Shown: piece by piece, positions 31,701-40,182 of the stretch
Position numbering within the stretch: the stretch's first letter is position 1
Layout of the letters: every line of letters begins with the position of its first letter
Assembly: GCA_964428795.1 (NCBI GenBank)
Contig: CAYRZL010000009.1
Span: 1 to 47,604 of the forward strand
Direction of reading: 5' to 3'
DNA: 47,604 nt
From: CAYRZL01 sp964428795
GTDB taxonomy: Bacteria > Bacillota > Clostridia > Lachnospirales > Lachnospiraceae
Notes under the pieces: generated by a model
The model's database searches: none
The model's input: only the letters and a program-made list of their open reading frames with translations
What the model was told of the DNA's origin: nothing
Made by a program: the position numbers and the translations under genes

Positions 31701-33878
31701 ATGAAGATAAAATTATTCTATACTTTAAAAAATTATAAAGTAGAGTATCTTCCGAAAGATATTTTGTCAGGCGTTATTATGGCGGCGGTATCGATTCCGA
31801 TTGCCATGGGCTATGCGGAAGTGGCAGGACTGCCGGCGGTATATGGATTGTATGGTTCTGTATTCCCGATTATCTTTTTTGCAGTTTTTTCCACTTCGCC
31901 CCAATTTATTTTTGGTGTAGATGCGGCTCCGGCGGCGATTGTGGGAGCAGCGCTGGCGTCACTGGGAATCGCGGCAGGATCTCAGGAAGCCATGAGCTAT
32001 GTTCCGTTAATTGCCTTATTTTCAGGATTGTGGCTGCTGCTTTTTCATTTTTTAAAGGCGGGACGAATCGTGGAGTTTATATCAACCCCGGTAATGGGCG
32101 GGTTTATCAGCGGAATTGCAGTGACGATCATTCTGATGCAGATACCAAAGATCCTTGGAAGCGGTTCGGGGTTCGGCGAGCTGCCGGAGCTTGTGAGACA
32201 TATTGCCGAAGCCTGTCAGAATATTCACTGGCTTTCTGTTTTTCTGGGGATTTTATCTCTTGCGGTGATCCTGATAGCGAGAAAAGTAATACCAAGGTTT
32301 CCAATGGCGATCGTGATTATGGCATTTGGCGTGTTTCTTACCGGAGTGTGTCATGTGGACAGATACGGAGTCAGACTTCTGGCGCAGGTTGAACCGGGAA
32401 TGCCCAAACTGATATTACCGGCATTTGGGGATGTGGACATCTTGCAGGCTGCAGGCAGGGGATTGATGGCCGCTGTGGTAATTATGGCGGAGACCCTGCT
32501 GTCTGAAAATAATTTTGCGTTCCGCAACGGATATAAGATTGATGACAATCAGGAGATTCTCGCCTGCGCTGCCGGAAATATTGCGGCGGCACTGGTGGGA
32601 TGCTGCCCGGTGAATGGCAGTATCTCCAGAACCTCTATGAATGAGCAGTACGGAGGAAAGACGCAGGCGGTATCTATCGTTGCCGGATTGTCCATGGCAG
32701 TACTTTTGATGTGTGCAACTGGTTTTATCGGTTTTCTTCCCGTGCCTGTCCTGACGGCGATTGTCATATCGGCGCTGATGAAGGTGGTGGAGTTTGATCT
32801 TGCCAAAAGATTGTTCAAAGTGAGCCGCAATGAGTTTTACATATTTATGGCGGCGTTTTTCGGCGTATTGCTTCTGGGAACCATATATGGTGTTATTATA
32901 GGAATCATACTGTCCTTTGTAGCTGTAATCATCCGTGCTACAAATCCGCCGAGAGCTTTCCTTGGAATGATACCGGGAAGAGAGGGATTTTTTGATACGG
33001 GTAAGAACCGTCATGCGCATGAACTGGAACATGTGGTAATTTATCAGTTCAGTGAAAGTCTGTTTTTTGCCAATATCAAAATATTTCAGGAGGATATTGA
33101 AAAAAGAATCCAAAAAGATACTAAAGTAGTGATCGTGGATGCGGGAGCGGTAACGAGTATAGATATTACAGCAGCGGATCGTTTGGAGATGCTGGCGGCA
33201 AAACTGGAAAAACAGGGGATACGTTTTTATATTACGGAGCATATGGATACGGTAAACAGCCAGATGAGGAAACTGGGAATCGGACATCTTATCGAAGAGG
33301 GACATGTGAGAAGAACGATCACAGCAGCCCTTCATGATGCCGGAGTGAGTGAGCCTTACCCATTGAAAGGGCTGGATGACAGAAAGCGAAAGGCAATTTT
33401 GAGTATCCCCGCTGAGGTGGAAAACTCGTTGGAGGAATTTACATGGGCGTTCGGAGAAGATACGGTTGCCCAGATAGAGCTTCGCGTGCATCATGTTCTT
33501 GAGAAGATTCATCAGATACCGGATCTGGAGGAGCTGGTGGAGAAAGGATTTGAGAAGAGCCTTGAGACATGGAAAAGCCTCGGAGCCATCGATGAGGATG
33601 AATTTTGGAGACGTATGGAGCTACATATGGATGAGCTTCCAAAGGATCTGCCGGAGAGAGAGAACTGGACGGTGATCCTGGGACTGATTGAGAAACGACG
33701 TCACAGGATCATGGAGCAGCTTCAGCAGGAGCATCCTGAGGTGTTAGAGCAGTTAAAGGAAAGCAGGGAAAAGCTGGAGCAGCGGCTTGAGAAACAGAAT
33801 CCGGAAGCGGTAAGGCGGCTGCATGAGTGGGAAGAGAAGATGAAAGCGGAAAAAGAGAAGGTAAAAGAACAGGAATAG
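31701..33878 (+). CDS. SulP family anion transporter with STAS domain and long C-terminal helical extension
   Basis: The 725-residue protein has the SulP membrane domain (about 15-425), with the family signature around SIPIAMGYAEVAGLPAVYGL near the N-terminus and the GCCPVNGSISRTSMNEQYGGK loop. A STAS domain (about 440-555) follows, with VVIVDAGAVTSIDITAADRL. Members carry sulfate, bicarbonate or dicarboxylates; the substrate cannot be read here. About 160 residues follow the STAS domain, where most relatives stop. They are highly charged and appear helical, with coiled-coil-like EQLQQEHPEVLEQL repeats. AGGAGG lies before the ATG. The LysR gene starts 15 bases later. Confidence 0.9.
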   Translation: MKIKLFYTLKNYKVEYLPKDILSGVIMAAVSIPIAMGYAEVAGLPAVYGLYGSVFPIIFFAVFSTSPQFIFGVDAAPAAIVGAALASLGIAAGSQEAMSYVPLIALFSGLWLLLFHFLKAGRIVEFISTPVMGGFISGIAVTIILMQIPKILGSGSGFGELPELVRHIAEACQNIHWLSVFLGILSLAVILIARKVIPRFPMAIVIMAFGVFLTGVCHVDRYGVRLLAQVEPGMPKLILPAFGDVDILQAAGRGLMAAVVIMAETLLSENNFAFRNGYKIDDNQEILACAAGNIAAALVGCCPVNGSISRTSMNEQYGGKTQAVSIVAGLSMAVLLMCATGFIGFLPVPVLTAIVISALMKVVEFDLAKRLFKVSRNEFYIFMAAFFGVLLLGTIYGVIIGIILSFVAVIIRATNPPRAFLGMIPGREGFFDTGKNRHAHELEHVVIYQFSESLFFANIKIFQEDIEKRIQKDTKVVIVDAGAVTSIDITAADRLEMLAAKLEKQGIRFYITEHMDTVNSQMRKLGIGHLIEEGHVRRTITAALHDAGVSEPYPLKGLDDRKRKAILSIPAEVENSLEEFTWAFGEDTVAQIELRVHHVLEKIHQIPDLEELVEKGFEKSLETWKSLGAIDEDEFWRRMELHMDELPKDLPERENWTVILGLIEKRRHRIMEQLQQEHPEVLEQLKESREKLEQRLEKQNPEAVRRLHEWEEKMKAEKEKVKEQE

Positions 33879-33893
33879 GGGAATGAAATTTAT

Positions 33894-34769
33894 ATGGATT
33901 ATCAGAAGATAAAATATTTTTTGAAAGCAGCAGAAACTCTGAATTTTTCGGAGGCATCCAGACAGATGTTTATCACACCTCAGGCATTCGGCAGGCAGAT
34001 TGCAAAGCTGGAACAGGAGATGGGTTTTGCATTGTTTGAACGGAGTACCAGACATATCAGACTGACGCCTTCCGGACAGATTTGTTATCACAATTTTTCT
34101 GAACGGGTCAACGATCTGGAAAAGGAATATCAGAAAATGTGTGAGATGGGAAGCAAGCGCAGAAATCAGATTAGTGTTGGCGTATTCCGGGCATTATCTT
34201 TGAAAAAAGTGATTTCACCGATTGTAACAGGAGTACTGGCGAATTTTTCAGACAGAGATGTAAATATCAGTATGTGTGATATCAAAGAGTTGAGAGAACA
34301 GATACAAAGCGGAAGGCTGGATTTGTGTATTACAATAACACATGCGACAGAATCCGGTTGGACAAACTGCAAATTTATCCCTTTGGCTTACAGTCCTGCC
34401 AGGATCGTGGTTTCAAAGTATCATCCGTGGGTGATACAGGATACGGTGTCGATGGAGGATATGAAGGAAAGCATTTTTGTAAAAATGGGGCTTCCAGATT
34501 CTGCGGAAAATGATTATTTTATGCGGATGCTATGTAAAGACATTCAGACTGTTGAAAACTATGAGAGCATATGTCTGCGGTTAGAGCAGGGGGACTGCTT
34601 TAGCGTCATGTCTGAGGAACTGGACAGCTACTGTGAAAAAAACGGAAAATCTTTTGCATTGCCATGGTCTCCGTTTGAGTTTGAACTGGCTTTGATTTAT
34701 AAAGAGAGCAATCCACATTCCTTTTTACCGGAGTTATGCAGATTTATCAAGGATGAATTTGAACTGTGA
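33894..34769 (+). CDS. LysR family transcriptional regulator
   Basis: The 291-residue regulator has the LysR winged helix at the N-terminus (MDYQKIKYFLKAAETLNFSE, then SRQMFITPQAFGRQIAKLE and FERSTRHIRLTPSG) and a periplasmic-binding-like effector domain from about residue 90. It is encoded 15 bases after the SulP gene, probably on the same transcript, and upstream of the URO-D family gene, from which it is separated by a terminator. Either neighbour could be the target. Its inducer is unknown. Confidence 0.9.
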   Translation: MDYQKIKYFLKAAETLNFSEASRQMFITPQAFGRQIAKLEQEMGFALFERSTRHIRLTPSGQICYHNFSERVNDLEKEYQKMCEMGSKRRNQISVGVFRALSLKKVISPIVTGVLANFSDRDVNISMCDIKELREQIQSGRLDLCITITHATESGWTNCKFIPLAYSPARIVVSKYHPWVIQDTVSMEDMKESIFVKMGLPDSAENDYFMRMLCKDIQTVENYESICLRLEQGDCFSVMSEELDSYCEKNGKSFALPWSPFEFELALIYKESNPHSFLPELCRFIKDEFEL

Positions 34770-34804
34770 AGGTTCAAATGTATAATTTTATATGTGATTT
34801 TCAA

Positions 34805-34849
34805 ATCTCCCGTTTCCAACGATAATAAAGAAAACGGGAGATATTTTTT
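34805..34849 (+). terminator. intrinsic terminator after the LysR gene
   Basis: ATCTCCCGTTT at 34805-34815 pairs perfectly with AAACGGGAGAT at 34832-34842 and is followed by ATTTTTTC. Confidence 0.9.
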
Positions 34850-34887
34850 CCGAAAAAGAAAAAGGGGTAAAGCAGGAGGAGAATACG

Positions 34888-36156
34888 ATGGAAAACAACA
34901 ATCAGTTTCAACCGGATCCAAAGTTTTTTGAGAGAGTACAGCTATTTCAGGATATACTGGAATATAAAAGAACGGACCATGTGCCCATTGCACCTATGGT
35001 TCAATATCTGCCGATTTATCTTTATGGTGACACTACGGTGCAGGATGTGATGATGGATTACGGAAAGGCGGAAGCGTCATTCATCCGTTATCATCAGGAG
35101 TTTCAGCCGGATTTTTCATGGGGACCGCAATCTATTTTCCCGGGCGCTGCACTGGATATACTGGATTGCCAATATATCAGATGGCCGGGAAAGCATTTGG
35201 CAGATCCGAATGCACCATTTCAGGTATTGGATAAGGAAGACGGATATATGGCAGCAGAGGAGTACCTTGAATATGCGGAAGATCCAACCGGATTTATGAT
35301 GAGAAAGATTCTTCCGCGTCATTACGGTGCGTTAAAAGGATTGGAGATGGTGGATTTATCCAATGCGGTATGGCAGGGTGGGCTTTATAGTATGATTCCC
35401 TGCAGCTTGCCTCCTGTAAAAACAGCTTTTCAGGCGTTGTCAGCAGCCGGGGAAAAAATGCTTAAAATGGCGCAGGCAGGAGGGAAAATTATGGGAACAT
35501 TAGCGGCTATGGGATGGCCCTGTCTCTGTGATCAGGGAGCGGCTGCGCCCTTTGATATATTTAATGATACACTGCGCGGTTTTTTAAATACAACGATGGA
35601 TATGATCGAGTGTCCGGATGAGCTGCTGACCGCATTGGAGGCATGTACCAGAATACAGGTACGCTCCATCAAAAATATGTTTGCAACACAGCCATTTGTG
35701 AAAAACGTAGTGTTCTTTATTCATAACGGATTTGATATGTTTATGAGCCGGGAACAGTTTCAGACCTTTTACTGGCCGGGGCTGAAGGCGTGTATAGAAG
35801 CGGTTATTGAATGCGGTGGAGTTCCCCATGTTTATCTGGAAGATAAGTATGACAGCAAGATGGATATTTTTGCGAACGAGCTTCCGGCAGGAAAATGTAT
35901 TTTCACGATTATTAACTGTGACGTGGAAAAAACAAAAGAATTGTTTCAGGGAAAGATCGCACTTGCAGGCGGGATTGATGGCACACTTTTGAAATATGGC
36001 ACACCGGATGAGGTGGTAAAACATGTAAAAGAAACCATTGATCTCTGGGCGCCGGGCGGCGGTTACCTGATAAACTGTGATATCAGTCTGGATAGTGCCT
36101 CCCCGGAGAATCTGCATGCAATGTTTGATACAGCGAGATCTTATATAAAATATTAG
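34888..36156 (+). CDS. uroporphyrinogen decarboxylase (URO-D) superfamily protein
   Basis: The 422-residue protein has the URO-D barrel fold. The N-terminal part has RTDHVPIAPM (family motif near residue 28). The C-terminal half has GVPHVYLEDKY, ALAGGIDGTLLKYGTPDEV and a GGGYLINCDI strand. In anaerobes without heme genes such proteins are usually corrinoid methyltransferases of the MtaA/CmuA type rather than HemE, and no heme genes are nearby. I see no corrinoid-binding protein beside it, so the methyl donor or acceptor is unknown. AGGAGG precedes the ATG. The ABC pair that follows is convergent. Confidence 0.8.
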   Translation: MENNNQFQPDPKFFERVQLFQDILEYKRTDHVPIAPMVQYLPIYLYGDTTVQDVMMDYGKAEASFIRYHQEFQPDFSWGPQSIFPGAALDILDCQYIRWPGKHLADPNAPFQVLDKEDGYMAAEEYLEYAEDPTGFMMRKILPRHYGALKGLEMVDLSNAVWQGGLYSMIPCSLPPVKTAFQALSAAGEKMLKMAQAGGKIMGTLAAMGWPCLCDQGAAAPFDIFNDTLRGFLNTTMDMIECPDELLTALEACTRIQVRSIKNMFATQPFVKNVVFFIHNGFDMFMSREQFQTFYWPGLKACIEAVIECGGVPHVYLEDKYDSKMDIFANELPAGKCIFTIINCDVEKTKELFQGKIALAGGIDGTLLKYGTPDEVVKHVKETIDLWAPGGGYLINCDISLDSASPENLHAMFDTARSYIKY

Positions 36157-36179
36157 GAAATAAAAAAGCCTGCCTGACA

Positions 36180-36239
36180 GCGCAGAAAATTGCCATCGTT
36201 GGTCCTACCGACACCGGAAAGACCACGATGGTAAATTTC
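36180..36239 (+). pseudogene. tiny ABC-exporter ATPase remnant (Walker A region)
   Basis: In the frame beginning at 36180 the bases encode AQKIAIVGPTDTGKTTMVNF. This matches the Walker A region of multidrug-type ABC exporters (KIAIVGPTGAGKTT-V-N), with DT in place of GA. It has no start codon and no further ATPase sequence. It lies between two convergent genes. The same stretch forms an imperfect inverted repeat, CCATCGTTGGTC (36193-36204) with GACCACGATGG (36221-36231), which may act as a terminator-like hairpin. Confidence 0.5.
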
Positions 36240-36261
36240 GTTCATCCAAAAGAAGCTTTTT

Positions 36262-37053
36262 CTAATGCTTTTGATAGCATTTTTCCAGTATAACGATTGC
36301 CTGATACAGTCCCATGGCAATGATACAAAGTATCACAATACTCATAATGACCCAGTCCAGCTTAAATACCTGACTTCCATAGATGATCAGATAGCCAAGT
36401 CCCTGTCTTGCAGCGATAAATTCTCCGATAATTACGCCCACAAGGCACAATCCGATATCAACCTTCATAATAGAAAGCAGATTTGGAAGGTTGGCGGGCA
36501 GAATTACTTTAAACAGAATATCCTTCTTTGTGCCGCCCAGTGTGCGGATCAGCTTGATATAATCTTTATCTACCTCCAAAAATCCGTGAAAGAGACTTAA
36601 GATCGAACCGAAGATGGCAACGGACATACCGGTTACGATGATGGTTCTGTAGTTGGCACCCAGCCATACGATGAGCAGGGGAGCCAGTGCGGATTTTGGC
36701 AGACTGTTTAAGATTACCAGATAAGGCTCCGCGGTTTCCGAGACAGAGGTATTCATCCAAAGTAAGATTGTGACAAGGACAGACACTCCGATGACCAGTC
36801 CAAAACTGAAAAAGGTTTCAAAAAGTGTGATCCCAAGATGGCCAGCCATGCTTCCGTCTGCGACCATTTCGATAAAGCAGTTCCAGATGCGGGTGGGGCT
36901 GCTGAAAATAAAAGCGTCGATCCATTCAAGGCGGGTAGAAACCTCCCATAAAACAAAAAAAGATACGAATATAAGTATCCGCATCAAAGATACAAGGCGT
37001 TTATGGCGGTGTCTTGCGCGTAGATAGGATTCTTGATAATTAGTTGGTTTCAA
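36262..37053 (-). CDS. ABC transporter permease, NitT/TauT type
   Basis: The 263-residue protein has six membrane helices and the binding-protein-dependent permease EAA loop, here TLGGTKKDILFKVILPANLP near residue 175. It resembles SsuC/TauC/ThiX permeases. It works with the ATPase encoded just upstream (14-base overlap). No substrate-binding protein gene is adjacent, so the cargo (sulfonate, nitrate or a thiamine precursor) cannot be assigned. It ends in the intergenic region with the Walker A remnant. Confidence 0.88.
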   Translation of the reverse strand: MKPTNYQESYLRARHRHKRLVSLMRILIFVSFFVLWEVSTRLEWIDAFIFSSPTRIWNCFIEMVADGSMAGHLGITLFETFFSFGLVIGVSVLVTILLWMNTSVSETAEPYLVILNSLPKSALAPLLIVWLGANYRTIIVTGMSVAIFGSILSLFHGFLEVDKDYIKLIRTLGGTKKDILFKVILPANLPNLLSIMKVDIGLCLVGVIIGEFIAARQGLGYLIIYGSQVFKLDWVIMSIVILCIIAMGLYQAIVILEKCYQKH

Positions 37054-37813
37054 TATGATTCAACTCCTTCCATATGGTGTTGAAATAATCTTTAAATAGC
37101 TGAGAGTTGCGGCGTTCCATCGGGGTAATGCCCGGTTCAAAGGTCAGTGAAATATCTTTTTTTACGGTGCCGGGACGTTTGGACAGTACAATGATCCGAT
37201 CCGACAGGCTGACTGCTTCTGACAGATCGTGGGTCACCAGAATGGCGGTTTTTTTGCGGGTGCGGATAATGCTTCCGATCTCATCACCGACGGTCAGTCT
37301 GGTCTGGTAGTCCAGAGCGGAAAAAGGTTCATCTAAAAGTAACAGCTCAGGCTCTAAAATCAAAGTGCGTACAAGTGCGGCACGCTGACGCATACCACCG
37401 GATAACTGAGAGGGTTTTGCATCCGCAAAATCGCTCAGCCCGTATTGGGTGAGCAGATCCAGAGCCCTTTTTTTGTATGTGTCATTTTTCCCTTTTCTGA
37501 TCTCCGGTCCGAGAAGCACGTTATTCAGAATGCTTCGCCATTCCAGCAGATAGTCCTGCTGCAGCATATATCCGATGCGGCAGCGGTTTCCCGGTGTCAG
37601 AGGTTCCCCATGAAGCAATACAGAACCTTCCTCGGGAGTCAGCATTCCTGCCAGAAGATTGAGCAGGGTGGACTTCCCGCAGCCGGAAGGACCTACAATA
37701 GATAAAAACTGTCCCTCCGGAACCTGAAAATGTATATCGGACAAAGCAGGGGTTTCCCCCTGTACGGTATGATAAGCGAAACTGACATGTTTGATTTCAA
37801 ATACGGTATCCAT
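37040..37813 (-). CDS. ABC transporter ATP-binding protein, NitT/TauT type
   Basis: The 257-residue ATPase has Walker A VGPSGCGKST (about residue 40), Q-loop YMLQQDYLLEW, signature LSGGMRQRAALVRT (about 138), Walker B LLLLDEPFSALD (about 160) and an H-loop LVTHDLSEA. It is of the SsuB/TauB group. AGGAGG precedes the ATG. It is translated before the permease and overlaps it by 14 bases. It is divergent from queH. Confidence 0.93.
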   Translation of the reverse strand: MDTVFEIKHVSFAYHTVQGETPALSDIHFQVPEGQFLSIVGPSGCGKSTLLNLLAGMLTPEEGSVLLHGEPLTPGNRCRIGYMLQQDYLLEWRSILNNVLLGPEIRKGKNDTYKKRALDLLTQYGLSDFADAKPSQLSGGMRQRAALVRTLILEPELLLLDEPFSALDYQTRLTVGDEIGSIIRTRKKTAILVTHDLSEAVSLSDRIIVLSKRPGTVKKDISLTFEPGITPMERRNSQLFKDYFNTIWKELNHIETN

Positions 37814-37867
37814 GAAATCCTCCTGTTCGTTATAATTTATGATATGAAGCAGAAATGGGTTTGTGTA

Positions 37868-37896
37868 TTGCTATTTTTTTCAGGTTCATGTAGAAT
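37868..37896 (+). promoter_or_regulatory. queH promoter placing transcription start at the start codon
   Basis: TTGCTA at 37868-37873 and TAGAAT at 37891-37896 are 17 bases apart. Transcription would begin around 37902-37904, and the queH ATG is at 37904. No ribosome binding site stands between, so the message may be leaderless. Confidence 0.4.
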
Positions 37897-37903
37897 AGAG
37901 CAC

Positions 37904-38563
37904 ATGGCGAATAAAAGAAATTACCAGAGAGAATTGGAAGAAAAACTAACACAGATTGTAAAAGGAATGGGAGAACAGGATACTCCGCCGCGTCTTTTGT
38001 TGCATAGCTGCTGTGCACCCTGCAGCAGCTATGTGCTGGAATATCTTTCTTCTTATTTTTCCATTACCGTTTTTTATTACAATCCGAATATCGGTTCATC
38101 CGAAGAATATGAGCATCGCATAGCAGAGCAGAAGCGGCTCATTCGGGAAATGCCTGTGAAATATTCTGTCACCATATTGGAGGGAGATTATGAGCCGGAG
38201 CGTTTTTATGAGATGGCAAAGGGGCTGGAGCATGAACCGGAGGGCGGTGAACGCTGCTTTAAATGCTATGAGCTTCGATTGAAGAAAAGTGCGGAAGCGG
38301 CAAAGGAAGGCGGATATGACTATTTTACAACCACGTTGTCTATCAGCCCGTTAAAAAATGCGCAGAAGCTCAATGAAATCGGAGAACGGTTATCTGCGGA
38401 GTATGATGTTCCTTATTTAAGCTCGGATTTTAAAAAGAAAAATGGTTATAAACGTTCTATCGAGCTGTCAAAGGAGTATGATCTGTACCGGCAGAATTTC
38501 TGCGGCTGCGTGTACTCAAAAATGGAAGCAGAGCTTCGCGGGCAGAAATCAAAAGAAGGATAG
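37904..38563 (+). CDS. queH: epoxyqueuosine reductase QueH
   Basis: The 219-residue enzyme completes queuosine synthesis in tRNA by reducing epoxyqueuosine. It has the QueH cysteine motifs: LLHSCCAPCSSYV (about residue 29-41), CFKCYELRL (about 113) and NFCGCVYS near the C-terminus, which hold the iron-sulfur cluster and second metal site. I start at the ATG at 37904, which gives the usual MANKRNYQREL beginning. An in-frame ATG at 37844 would add a hydrophobic segment and has no ribosome binding site. It stands alone, without other queuosine genes. Confidence 0.9.
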   Translation: MANKRNYQRELEEKLTQIVKGMGEQDTPPRLLLHSCCAPCSSYVLEYLSSYFSITVFYYNPNIGSSEEYEHRIAEQKRLIREMPVKYSVTILEGDYEPERFYEMAKGLEHEPEGGERCFKCYELRLKKSAEAAKEGGYDYFTTTLSISPLKNAQKLNEIGERLSAEYDVPYLSSDFKKKNGYKRSIELSKEYDLYRQNFCGCVYSKMEAELRGQKSKEG

Positions 38564-38627
38564 CAGAAGAAGCATAGTAAAAAGAAGCAATTGTAAAATA
38601 TATCAACATATACGGGAGGAAATCAAT

Positions 38628-40031
38628 ATGGCACAGTTGTGGGGCGGACGCTTTACAAAGGAGACGGACAAGCTGGTCTATAATTTTAACGCGTCCATTT
38701 CATTTGACCGGAAATTTTATGAGCAGGACATCCAAGGCAGCATTGCCCATGTGACCATGCTGGCAAAGCAGGGTATTCTGACAAAGGAAGAGCGGGAGGC
38801 TATCATAAAGACATTGAATGATATCCGGGACGAAGTGGCAGCCGGGACACTGGAGATTACGGATACCTATGAGGATATTCACAGCTTTGTGGAGGCAAAT
38901 CTGATCGACCGTCTCGGGGATACCGGAAAGAAGCTCCATACCGGACGCAGCAGAAATGATCAGGTGGCCCTTGATATGAGATTGTATACCCGGATGGAAG
39001 TACGGAACACAGACGAGCTTTTGAAAAAGCTGCTGGAAGTGATCTTAAAGATCATGGAAGAGCATACGGAGACGATCATGCCGGGATTTACACATTTGCA
39101 GAAGGCACAGCCCATCACGCTGGCGCATCATATGGGAGCGTATTTTGAGATGTTTAAGAGGGACAGATTGCGTTTGTCCGATATTTATGAGCGCATGAAT
39201 TACTGTCCGCTCGGCTCCGGTGCGCTGGCAGGCACGACCTATCCGCTGGATCGCGATTATACTGCGCAGCTTCTGGGCTTTTATGGTCCGACACTAAACA
39301 GTATGGACGGGGTATCCGACCGGGATTATCTGATCGAATATCTGTCTGCGTTGTCTACCATCATGATGCATTTAAGCCGCTTTTGTGAGGAGATTATCAT
39401 CTGGAACAGCAACGAGTATCAGTTTGTGGAGATTGATGATGCATACAGTACCGGAAGCAGCATTATGCCGCAAAAAAAGAATCCGGATATTGCAGAGCTG
39501 GTGAGAGGAAAGACGGGGCGTGTATATGGCGCTCTTATGTCTCTTCTGACGACCATGAAGGGCATTCCGCTGGCTTACAACAAAGATATGCAGGAGGACA
39601 AGGAGTTGTCCTTTGACGCGATCGATACGACAAAAGGCTGTCTGGCATTGTTCACAGGTATGCTTGAGACGATGAAATTCAACAAAGAGCAGATGAGCGC
39701 CAGTGCCAGAAACGGTTTTACCAATGCCACAGATGCAGCAGATTATCTTGTAAATCATGGTGTGCCTTTCCGTGATGCCCATGGTATTGTGGGACAGATC
39801 GTTCTTTACTGCATTGATAAAAATATTTCCATTGACGAAATGTCCCTGGAGGAGTTAAAATCCATCAGTCCTGTCTTTGAAGACGATATTTATGACGCGA
39901 TCTCCATGGAAACCTGTGTAAACAAGAGACTGACCATCGGTGCGCCCGGAAAAGAGGCGATGGAGCAGGTGATCACTCTGGAGCGGGAATATTTGAAGCA
40001 GGATCGGTTCGCAAAAGATACGGAAGTATAA
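38628..40031 (+). CDS. argH: argininosuccinate lyase
   Basis: The 467-residue enzyme cleaves argininosuccinate to arginine and fumarate. It shows LWGGRFTKETD at the N-terminus, HTGRSRNDQVALDMRLY (about 105) and the superfamily signature GSSIMPQKKNPD (about 280) with the catalytic Ser. I start at the ATG at 38628, directly after GGGAGG. A longer upstream frame overlaps queH and is not coding. argG is not adjacent, so arginine synthesis is scattered. Confidence 0.95.
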   Translation: MAQLWGGRFTKETDKLVYNFNASISFDRKFYEQDIQGSIAHVTMLAKQGILTKEEREAIIKTLNDIRDEVAAGTLEITDTYEDIHSFVEANLIDRLGDTGKKLHTGRSRNDQVALDMRLYTRMEVRNTDELLKKLLEVILKIMEEHTETIMPGFTHLQKAQPITLAHHMGAYFEMFKRDRLRLSDIYERMNYCPLGSGALAGTTYPLDRDYTAQLLGFYGPTLNSMDGVSDRDYLIEYLSALSTIMMHLSRFCEEIIIWNSNEYQFVEIDDAYSTGSSIMPQKKNPDIAELVRGKTGRVYGALMSLLTTMKGIPLAYNKDMQEDKELSFDAIDTTKGCLALFTGMLETMKFNKEQMSASARNGFTNATDAADYLVNHGVPFRDAHGIVGQIVLYCIDKNISIDEMSLEELKSISPVFEDDIYDAISMETCVNKRLTIGAPGKEAMEQVITLEREYLKQDRFAKDTEV

Positions 40032-40054
40032 GAATTATTGGTACATCTGACTAA

Positions 40055-40083
40055 GAAAAAGTCATATCTTTTCACTTTTTTTG
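40055..40083 (+). terminator. weak A/T hairpin after argH
   Basis: AAAAAGT pairs with ACTTTTTT around about ten bases, followed by Ts. The stem is A/T-rich and may be a weak terminator between argH and asd. Confidence 0.35.
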
Positions 40084-40095
40084 TGAGATTGCGAA

Positions 40096-40124
40096 TTGCA
40101 TTTTTTGTTCAAATAAGCTAATAT
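40096..40124 (+). promoter_or_regulatory. asd promoter
   Basis: TTGCAT at 40096-40101 and TAATAT at 40119-40124 are 17 bases apart. The leader of about 50 bases contains a small hairpin, TGTCCG/CGGACA (40143-40148 with 40156-40161), and is too short for a lysine riboswitch. Confidence 0.55.
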
Positions 40125-40182
40125 ATCTAACAGAAAGACAAATGTCCGCACAAGACGGACAATAATAAAGGGGATAAAGAAC

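Noticed and set aside
32415..33512. Long minus-strand open frame across the SulP gene
   Set aside because: The plus strand encodes a clear SulP/STAS protein. The antisense product has no motif and skewed composition.
37844..37906. Lipoprotein-like N-terminal extension of QueH
   Set aside because: The residues before MANKRNYQ look like a signal peptide, but no ribosome binding site exists, the promoter lies inside it, and QueH is cytoplasmic.
40125..40182. Lysine riboswitch before asd
   Set aside because: The leader is only about 50 bases with one 6-bp hairpin, far too small for a lysine riboswitch.
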